The notes under the pieces are model-generated. The model was not told where the DNA came from. It did no database searches and was given only the letters and a program-made list of their open reading frames with translations. DNA of 64,000 nucleotides from Crocodylus rhombifer (Eukaryota > Chordata > Crocodylia > Crocodylidae): the NCBI GenBank assembly GCA_038503035.1, contig JAVSML010024248.1, positions 1 through 64,000 on the forward strand, given 5' to 3'. Numbering within the stretch: the stretch's first letter is position 1; each line of letters begins with the position of its first letter. Shown here one piece after another: positions 57,204-64,000 of the stretch. A program made the translations under genes and the position numbers.

Positions 57204-57235
57204 CCCACAACCTAGGCATCTAAGACACACATGCA
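57040..57235. repeat. (CA)n microsatellite and cryptic CA-rich flank
   Basis: A pure (CA)22 tract occupies 57158-57201, followed by a C run. From 57040 the flank is CA-rich (ACACACAC..GCATGCAC..). The open frames that seem to cross this region are artefacts of the repeat. Confidence 0.9.
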
Positions 57236-58235
57236 CACAGACAAAGGACTCAGGCTTCAAAATGGCAGGGTTTGGGGGCACGGTGTCCCACACCTGGCAG
57301 CCAAACAATGGTTGGCTCAAACTTTTGGCTGTGCTTGGGAGTCTTCAGCAGCCCAGGGAGCCCACAGGTTATGTTGGGAGACATGTGAGGGCCCCACCCC
57401 ACCTTCTGGGGTTGGGCTGTGCAGGCAGGCTTCAAGCCCTCCCCCCACAAGGAGTAACATGTTTTTCTGCTTCCTTCTGACTTAACCTTGGGTGCTTAGA
57501 GTAAAGCTTGAAAGTTAGGCTTCTTGAATGCCTGTACTTAACCTTATAGGCTAAAGGTGCCACCCTGCCCAGCCTTCTGCCAAACTTTAGATTGATACAT
57601 TGCTCTATCTGTCTGCTTAATTATATATTCATAACACAGTTTTTTCCTATATGAATATTATAATTGATTTAATGAAAAAGGAAAATACAAAGTTAATAAC
57701 TGAGTTAAAAGATTTAGATTTTCAAAGAGGAAAGCTAGAAGAGCAAGCCATTCACATTTTCATTCAAATATACGAATTTCAGGACCTGGGAGTTATTTAT
57801 TTGTAAGGGGTCATACTTATTTCATGGAACAGAAGAGAGAAATAAAGTTTACAAGGGTAGAAAAAAATATTGTCGAGAATTTATAAAATTATTTATTTAT
57901 GAAATGTTAACTTTTTAAAATTCTATTTTTTCATGTTCTCTCATAAATTATAATTTTTCAGAGCATAATTTATTATATCATTTATTTGTGTAACATATCC
58001 AAAATCCACATGAGAAGCCAGCTGATAAGAGGTAAAATACTGTTGAGTCAACAAATATTGGATTTTTACAGTACTAGAAAGAATCTTATATTGAAGTACA
58101 ATAGAAGGATATTTTTGTCAATGTCTAGATAAGAATGTAAATCTATTTATTCATTTTTGAGAGACACCATTCATTTATCAGAGTTGATGCTTTCCAAGAA
58201 CCGTAGCAAGTAATGACTACCTGTGACAGGTAGGA
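57236..58235. other. Unassigned DNA
   Basis: GC-rich to about 57480, then strongly AT-rich. No gene or repeat recognised. Confidence 0.35.
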
Positions 58236-58953
58236 GGTGAATCGATAAAGATTTTCTGGCCTGATGCTAATAGCCAATTATTAATGAGCCATATCAGCTG
58301 ATACTGATTTGATTGCCCATATGCAGCCAGAAGCTTGGAGAGCAGTGTTCGGCTGGTAGGCAGGTTGCCACTGTGGGTTGGGGTCGGGGTGCTGGCCTCT
58401 TCCTGGCGGGGAGTTGGGCTGGGGCTGTATTCAGGCTGGGCATCAGTGGCACTGGAAGTGGGGCTCCCCATAACTGTCACAACCCACCCTGATTGCAGCC
58501 CTGGCCAAGCCCTCCTGCTGGAAAGAGCCCACTGCCAGCCCCAGCCTACAGTGGCAGCCTGCCCGTACCAAGCTCACTGATCCTGAGGTCATGTTCCCCC
58601 GTTCCCTCTGGGGGTGCACATAGCAACAGGACCTGACCCCTCCCCCACCACTTGGGGCTCCATCTTGTCTCTCCTTGTCCTGCCCTGTCCCAACCCAAGC
58701 CTCCCTCCACTTTCACCATGGGCATCTCAATCTGCCCCACAGACCCTTTCCCTCGCCCCACTTCTTTCTCCCCAACAAACTTACCAGCCAGTACTGCTCT
58801 CCAAACTGCTGGGCATTTATCTGAAACATTATTGGTGACGTTATCAGCGACAGCCAAAAAAAGCTGATTGCTGATAATGTCAATTTTCCATGTCAATTTT
58901 CCTTTTATCAGTGCCAATATGATATGGACTAATGTATTGGTGCATCTCTAGTA
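58236..58953. mobile_element. DNA transposon remnant with 'TAGAGATGCACCAATACATTAG' end
   Basis: The right end, read inverted, is TAGAGATGCACCAATACATT followed by 'AGTCCATATCATATTGGCACTGATAAAAGG'. This is the terminus of a widespread vertebrate DNA element whose ends read like 'GATGCACCGATACATCGG'. The left part has matching inner words ('GGCCTGATGCTAATAGCC', 'CATATCAGCTGATACTG') but the left terminus is lost. The core is GC-rich and non-coding. Confidence 0.5.
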
Positions 58954-61000
58954 ACAGGCCAAATTATTATTGTTAGGTCCACAAATTATCCGTTAGGTGC
59001 AGTTTTATGTATTCTGTATTAATTCCTCCTTTAAAGGTGAAGAAGAGCGAGATATTCCTCTATAAAGTTTTTCTAAACTTTTTCCTGCTATTCCTTTATA
59101 TATATGTTTTTCTCCTTACACGGTTTTCTTCCTCTGTGCTGATCAAACAAAGCATGGAAGCTGATAAGTAAAAATTTTACTAGACTGGGGGTCTATAGCT
59201 ACATTCCAGTCCCATCATTCATACCAGGTGGATTTCACTGTTGTGCAGAGACTCGTTCACTCATATTTTGTTTAATGAAGAGTAAAATATGTGGTGCAGA
59301 GATTTTACATCTTTTCTCTACACAGGAACAAAAGTCACCCATAAGTAATCCCATTTTCAATGACAGACCTCACTTTTGCAAAGTAAACAGGATTTGTCTC
59401 TTTGTTTTTATGAAGTCTTATTTTCTAAGCTCTATTTAAATATTTTTTCAATTTTCCCTATCAATGACGGAGCAGAATCTTATGCAAAGATTACTTTCTC
59501 TTTGTTAGCTTTATTTTTTTACCAACAAGTTAGTCAGGAAAATATAACTTTGGTGGATTACTTGTCTTTATATATTTAATGTTGCTATTTTTTGTAAGGA
59601 TTGTAACTTGAAGGTCAAATAAAGGATCTTCCTTCCAAAGCAGTGGAAATGATAGTAGCCAGCCTCAGGTCAGTCCTGCCTCTTGAGATATAGAGTTCAT
59701 TAAGTACTTTTAGAAAGTACTACCGTCTGCTTTTTTTTTTTTTTTTTTTGCATACCTAGGAATTCAGAATTCTCCTTGACTCTGTGACAAAGCCTATTCT
59801 CAATCTTGGTGATTCAGTCCTCTTTTGTTATATTTATTTATTTTATATAATTTTAAGGCTTTGTCCCTGGTACATTTTATTTTAAAATACATTTTAAAAT
59901 GTGTCACATCTCTCACTGGTTAAAGTGATCTCTTTTTAAATATGAAGTTATTTTATTATAACTCTACCTTGCAGTATAGAGACATTATTTTAAATCTCAT
60001 GACTACAGATCTCTGGAGGATACTTTGCTCTGTAGAAGAAATAATACTTTTAATTGGTACCGTATTCCCATACTCACCTATAATACTTGGAGAACAGATA
60101 TACTAAGGAAAAATGGATGGAAATGGGAATGCTTCTGAGGGAAGAAGGATCACATTACAAAGCTAAAGCCACCACATCTTGTATCTACTAATCTTTGCCT
60201 GGTTCTACTTGTTCTACACTTTCTTTAAATGCATGGGAGAAAAACATTTTACCTGTGAAGCATGGCATGTAGGGCTGATTGGAAAGGATAGAAGGATTGA
60301 AACATCCTTTTCAGCCTTCTCTATGAGCTAGAAACAATCTGAAATTACTGAAAAATAATGTCTTGGCAGACACGCAAAAGGATTTCCCAAATTCTTGTAT
60401 TATGTCAAGAAATTAAAGTTGCTAGTGAACAGAGAACAATTTGAAATTACAATGTAAAATGGTATTAAATGAAGTGCTACAATGTCAGCACACAGTTTTC
60501 TTCACAGAAAAGCAACTGTGATTTAACTGCACCCAGTATAATTCACAACACTGCTGGAAATCAGAGACAGCTGTATGGAAAAAAACTATGTTGGATAAAG
60601 GGGAGACCTCAAACGCATGTAATTGCTAATGAAAATAAAAAATAAAAAAAATATTTCTTAGCCTTGAAACACCTTTTTATGATTGCATCGGATCCTTGTC
60701 ACCTAGGTTATCTGAGGCCTTTTTCAAAGATTAGGATGCTAGCCTTGGCTGTAGGACACCAGAATATATCTACTCTGTCCTGTAGGTGGCCTCAGTCCAG
60801 TATTCAGAATTTCAAAATCTCTGCTCAGCTACCGACTCCCCCCTTGAAACTCCTATTATGTCTAGACACCAGTGGTTTTTTTAGTAAAGTGCATCTGCCA
60901 ATTTAGCTGCCTAAATTCGATTCTGACCACATATGAGAACACCTGCCAGATTGGGCAGTAAACAAAACCTGTATTCATTTTGCTTAATAAAGCAGCTCTG
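58954..61000. other. Unassigned AT-rich DNA
   Basis: No gene or repeat recognised. A T20 run is at 59731-59749. The stretch next to 61001 may belong to the old repeat there. Confidence 0.35.
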
Positions 61001-61200
61001 CAGCCTAGTAGTTATAGCATTCACTTGGAAAGGGTAGATCTAGGTTTCAGTCCCTGCCTCAAATATTCATTTAATTACATGAATATTTAAGCATTTAATA
61101 TGGACTATTCTTTGGAAAAGGGGTAGAAATCTAAGTGTCTCTGTTCCCAGGTGAATGTCTGAACCACTAAGCCATAGGGTCACTTGCATCCCCTGCCCTG
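61001..61200. repeat. Inverted pair of tRNA-like units, copy A
   Basis: 61001-61058 reads 'CCTAGTAGTTATAGCATTCACTTGG..GGTAGATCTAGGTTTCAGTCCC', with A-box- and B-box-like spacing of a tRNA-derived unit. 61146-61181 carries the same unit on the minus strand ('CTATGGCTTAGTGGTTCAGACATTCACCTGGG' when inverted). The two lie head to head around an AT-rich spacer. It is not a functional tRNA: no complete cloverleaf. Confidence 0.5.
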
Positions 61201-61351
61201 CCTTCCTTTCTAAATATTTAATTAGTCCAGAGTTACATTTTCTTTCACTCTTCTCCTCAACCTCTCCACTCACATAACTATTTAAGAACTCCAGGAAAAC
61301 TCAAACAGATTCAACAGGAGAGACTGAAATAAACTTATCACTAAGCACTTT

Positions 61352-61480
61352 GCAGCCAGATGGTCAGAGTAGTTGTGTGGAAGACGCAGGTTCAGAACCC
61401 CCAAGGAGTTGGAGGGAAATGAAACCAAGTCTGCTCACATCCTGAGTAAGTTCTTTAAACAACTGAACTATTTAATAAGT
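61352..61480. repeat. Inverted pair of tRNA-like units, copy B
   Basis: The left unit 'GCAGCCAGATGGTCAGAGTAGTTGTGTGGAAGACGCAGGTTCAGAACCCC' has a B-box-like GGTTCAGAACC. The right unit 'CACATCCTGAGTAAGTTCTTTAAACAACTGAACTATTTA' is a decayed inverted copy. Same architecture as 61001-61200, separated by about 150 bp. Confidence 0.4.
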
Positions 61481-61587
61481 TAGGGGTTCCACCATCTGCT
61501 GCTGCTCTACTACTATGTTTTTAATGTCTGATTCCAGGAAAGGCCCAAAGTTGTGAATCACAAGTAAGGGAAGCACAAGACAGGTGT

Positions 61588-62712
61588 CATGGTGGATGTA
61601 GTTTTCCTGGACTTTAGGAAAGCCTGTGACACTATCTCTCACCCCATCCTCGTTAAAAAATTAGGCGTCTGTGGTGTCAATGCCTACACAGTTGGATGGG
61701 TTGTTAATTGGCTGGAGGGCCACATCCAAAGAGCGGTGGTGGATGGGTCATTTTTGACCTGGAGAAATGTGGACAATGGGGTTCCCCAGGGCTTGGTCCT
61801 CGGGCCCACAGTGTTCAATATCTTCACCAGCGATTCAAGTTTGCAGATGACACTAAGATGTGGGGAGAAATGAGCATGCTAGAAGACAGGGACAGGCTAC
61901 AACTAGATCTCGACACATTACACAGGTGGGCAGATGAGAATAGGATGGGTTTCAATATGGACAAGTGCAAGGTGTTGCACCTGGGGAGGAAGAACCAGCA
62001 GCATACCTACAGGCTGGAGAACTCCCTTCTTGTCAGCACAGAGACTCCACTATTGATTCCAAGATGAACACTGGCCACCATGGACAGGGACAGGAAGGCT
62101 AACCGCAATTTCTCATGCATCCATAGATGCATCATGAGCACGTCCAAGGAGGTGATCCTTCCCCTCTATGTGACATTGGTCAGGCCATGATTGGAATACT
62201 GCATCTAGTTCTGGGCACCACACTTCAGGAGGGATGTGGACAGCATCGATAGGGTCCAGAGGATGACCACTTGCATGATCAGGGGGCAGCATGGCAGGGC
62301 CTATGAGGAGAGGCTATGGGACATGAACCTGTTCAGCCTCCACAAAAGAAGGCTGAGAGGGGATTTGATGGCCACCTATAAACTTGCCAAGGGGGACCAG
62401 CAGGCAATGGGAGAGTCCCTGTTCCCCTGAGCACTACCAGGTGTAACAAGGAACAATGGCCATAAGTTGACTGAGAGTAGATTCAGACTAGTTATCAGGA
62501 GACACTACTTCACTGTCAGGGTAGCTAGGATCTAGAACCAACTTCCAAGGGAAGTGGTGCTTGGCCCTACCCTGGGGGTCTTCAAAAGAAGGCTAGACAG
62601 CCATCTAGCTGGGGTCATTTGACCCCAGCATCCTTTCTTGCCCATGGCAGTGGGTCAGACTAGATGATCTGCTTAGGTCCCTTCTGACCCTACCAACTAT
62701 GAACCTAAGACC
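61588..62712 (+). mobile_element. CR1 LINE, 5'-truncated 3' third
   Basis: It starts in the reverse transcriptase palm (VDVVFLDFRKACDTISHPIL), runs through GVPQGLVLGPTVFNIF and the C-terminal block ([20 protein letters not shown]), and ends at a CR1 3' terminus ('GACTAGATGATCTGC..CCAACTATGAAC'). About 30 bp are missing near 61835, just before 'KFADDTKMWG', giving a frameshift. It is close to the 33-kb copy but defective. Confidence 0.9.
61589..62067 (+). pseudogene. CR1 reverse transcriptase fragment, two frames
   Basis: The first frame (to 61873) covers palm motifs A to GVPQG. The second (from about 61830) carries KFADDTKMWGEM..KCKVLHLGRKN, so the catalytic FADDT is retained but in another frame because of a deletion near 61835. 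No start of its own; part of the truncated LINE. Confidence 0.8.
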
Positions 62713-62714
62713 CT

Positions 62715-62900
62715 AAGAGCATTTTCTGTTGACTAATTTAGGTTGCTTCATTCTTTGCATGCTAACTCTTGTGAACTTAGGCACTTAACTCTCTCCATAC
62801 AGTTTGTGGAGAGCTTAGATACCTAACTTGGGACTGTGTATTCTATTAGGAGTCAGACACCTAAAAGCCTTTTAGTAAATTAGCTTGGGGGACCACTATT
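62715..62900. repeat. Old interspersed repeat, right of CR1
   Basis: 'CTTAGGCACTTAACTC', 'GTTTGTGGAGAGCTTAGATACCTAAC' and 'TAGGAGTCAGACACCTAAAAGCC' repeat a 'TTAGRYACCTAAC' theme. Similar wording at 13.9, 28.0 and 29.6 kb suggests one old family. Possibly the same unit as 61001-61580, split by the CR1 insertion. Confidence 0.4.
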
Positions 62901-63069
62901 TAAATACCACTTCTGTAGTCTGAGCTAGCTCACGTGCACCTCTGCATAATACTGACCTGTGCATTGTTTTGTATGGACATACCTATTCAGTGAGGCACAT
63001 AAGCTCACTATACAATGGGGAGAGTTGGACAGGTTCCAAACAGCACATACACTTAATAAGGAGCTGCCT

Positions 63070-64000
63070 ACTAGGGCAGTGAGATGCTTTGGGTGCTGTT
63101 TCAATTTGGAGGAGATTTGGCCCGATTTGGTGGTTGAATCTCCAAATCTGAATTGAATCAGGGGACCAATAAAAAGGTCCAAATTGATTCAAAGCTCTCC
63201 AAATCTTCAGAACAGATTTGGAGAGCTTTCATGATTCAAGCAGTCCCTGCCAGCTGCAGTACAGAGCTGGAGCCAGACTCTGTGCTGGTAAGTAGGGGCC
63301 GGGGAAGAGGGGGGTCTGGAGAAGAGAGGAGGGGACCATGTGGGGACCCCATCAGCCCCTATCCCCTGCTTGCTCCCCCAGCCCCTCCAACCTCCACCCA
63401 TTCCCCCAGACCCCTCATGACTGCCCTGCCTGCCCCAGCTCCTGGTGCTTTAAACTCCCCCCACTCACTGGGTAGGGGCTGCCAGGTGAGAGGGCAATCC
63501 CTGCTTCCCCCCCACTGCCCCATGCTGCATGGGGGGCTCTGTTACAAGGCCCCTGCCCCCTCTCATAGCCCCCCCCATGGCTGCCCTGCTTGCCCCAGCT
63601 TTGTCCCTTTCAGAAAAAAAAAGAAAGAAAAAAACTCCAGGTTCACTGGCTCCTGCAGCAGCCTCGGGGCTTCAGGAGGCTCATGCAGAGGCCCCCATGT
63701 GGCACAGGGAAGTGAGGGGCAGAAGGGATCACCACCCTGCCAGGTGGGAATAGTGAGTTCAGGGTTTTTGTTTTTGTTTTTTCTCCTTAAAGGTCCAGAG
63801 CTGGGGCAGGCAGGGCAGCCATGAGGGGGATGTGGGGGAGGGCCAGGGGACTCGTGCAGAGCCTCCCATGAAGTGGGGGCAGTGGGGATCACCCCCTGCC
63901 CAGCAGCACCTGGTGAGTCAGGGCTTTTTTCCCCTCAAAGAACCAGGACCTGGGACAGGTGGGGTATGAGCCTGGACAATTCAGAGATTCATCAGCAATC
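63070..64000 (+). mobile_element. Foldback-type DNA element, truncated by the window end
   Basis: It begins TAGGGCAGTGAGATGCTTTGGG, then the family lattice ('GATTTGGCCCGATTTGG', 'GAATCTCCAAATCTGAATTG', 'AAAAAGGTCCAAATTGATTC'), as at 2859 and 53306. The GC-rich core has internal units: CATGRCTGCCCTGCYTGCCC (about 63417 and 63577) recurs inverted at about 63805. 'GTGAGTTCAGGGTTTTT..CCTTAAAGGTCCAG' (63750) recurs at 63910. The 223-codon open frame at 63153-63824 and others are compositional artefacts in my view. Confidence 0.6.

Noticed and set aside
56872..57223. Cys-Val-rich and His-Thr-rich open frames
   Set aside because: They are the (CA)n tract read in different frames. Only the minus-strand part below 57015 has protein-family resemblance.
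61001..61480. Possible tRNA genes
   Set aside because: B-box-like words are present but there is no complete acceptor stem or anticodon arm, and the units are inverted duplicates, so they are repeat-derived.
63153..63824. 223-codon open frame, the second longest clearly open frame outside CR1
   Set aside because: It begins in transposon arm sequence and runs through GC-rich repeated words; the protein is low-complexity Pro/Ser/Gly with no domain, and the reverse strand is equally open.
1..64000. CRISPR arrays, bacterial operons, phage or plasmid features
   Set aside because: The whole window has vertebrate repeat content and low coding density; no regularly spaced direct repeats with unique spacers were seen.

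Overview
The window looks like non-coding DNA from an amniote nuclear genome, most likely a crocodilian. The basis is the repeat mix: several CR1-clade LINEs, many short DNA transposons (hAT-like with 8-bp target duplications, PIF/Harbinger-like MITEs with 3-bp duplications), a MIR/CORE-SINE relic, decayed piggyBac and Harbinger transposases, and no L1 or Alu. I found no host protein-coding exon, rRNA or functional tRNA. There are 10 Ns at 23301-23310. The species assignment is inference.

Layout. 0-9 kb: mostly unassigned AT-rich DNA with Harbinger-like MITEs (1-126, 6333-6606, 6834-7036), the left part of a foldback element (2859-3245), a MIR relic (7280-7375) and an old LINE 3' end (8235-8447). 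9.2-15 kb: CR1 3' end, an unidentified GC-rich island (9880-10650), a hAT-like element carrying a ~37-bp minisatellite, a MITE and a 194-bp inverted-repeat element. 15.8 kb: a 121-bp hairpin with 44/46 paired arm bases. 16.4-19.1 kb: two CR1 copies fused head to tail. 19.7 kb: a 327-bp hAT MITE. 21.7-23.5 kb: a hAT element inside a CR1 tail, then a 1.03-kb solo LTR with 5-bp target duplication. 24.8-31.2 kb: more MITEs and hAT fragments.

33.1-36.9 kb holds the most informative structure: a CR1 LINE (3.5 kb, 5'-truncated in ORF1, with ORF2 interrupted by only two stop codons) inserted in one MITE which is itself inserted in another. It is followed by a minus-strand piggyBac transposase relic (36.98-38.04 kb). 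From 39 to 47.6 kb the DNA is almost repeat-free. 49.9-52.8 kb is an old minus-strand CR1/L3-like LINE split by a MITE and a hAT element. 53.3-54.1 kb is a complete 817-bp foldback element. 56.6-57.0 kb carries a minus-strand Harbinger transposase relic. 61.0-62.9 kb has inverted tRNA-like units and another CR1 tail. The window ends inside another foldback element.

The coding sequences present are transposon-encoded. CR1 ORF1 (esterase-type) and ORF2 (endonuclease plus reverse transcriptase) belong to one retrotransposition machine. The short DNA elements have no transposase of their own and would have depended on hAT or Harbinger transposases supplied in trans.
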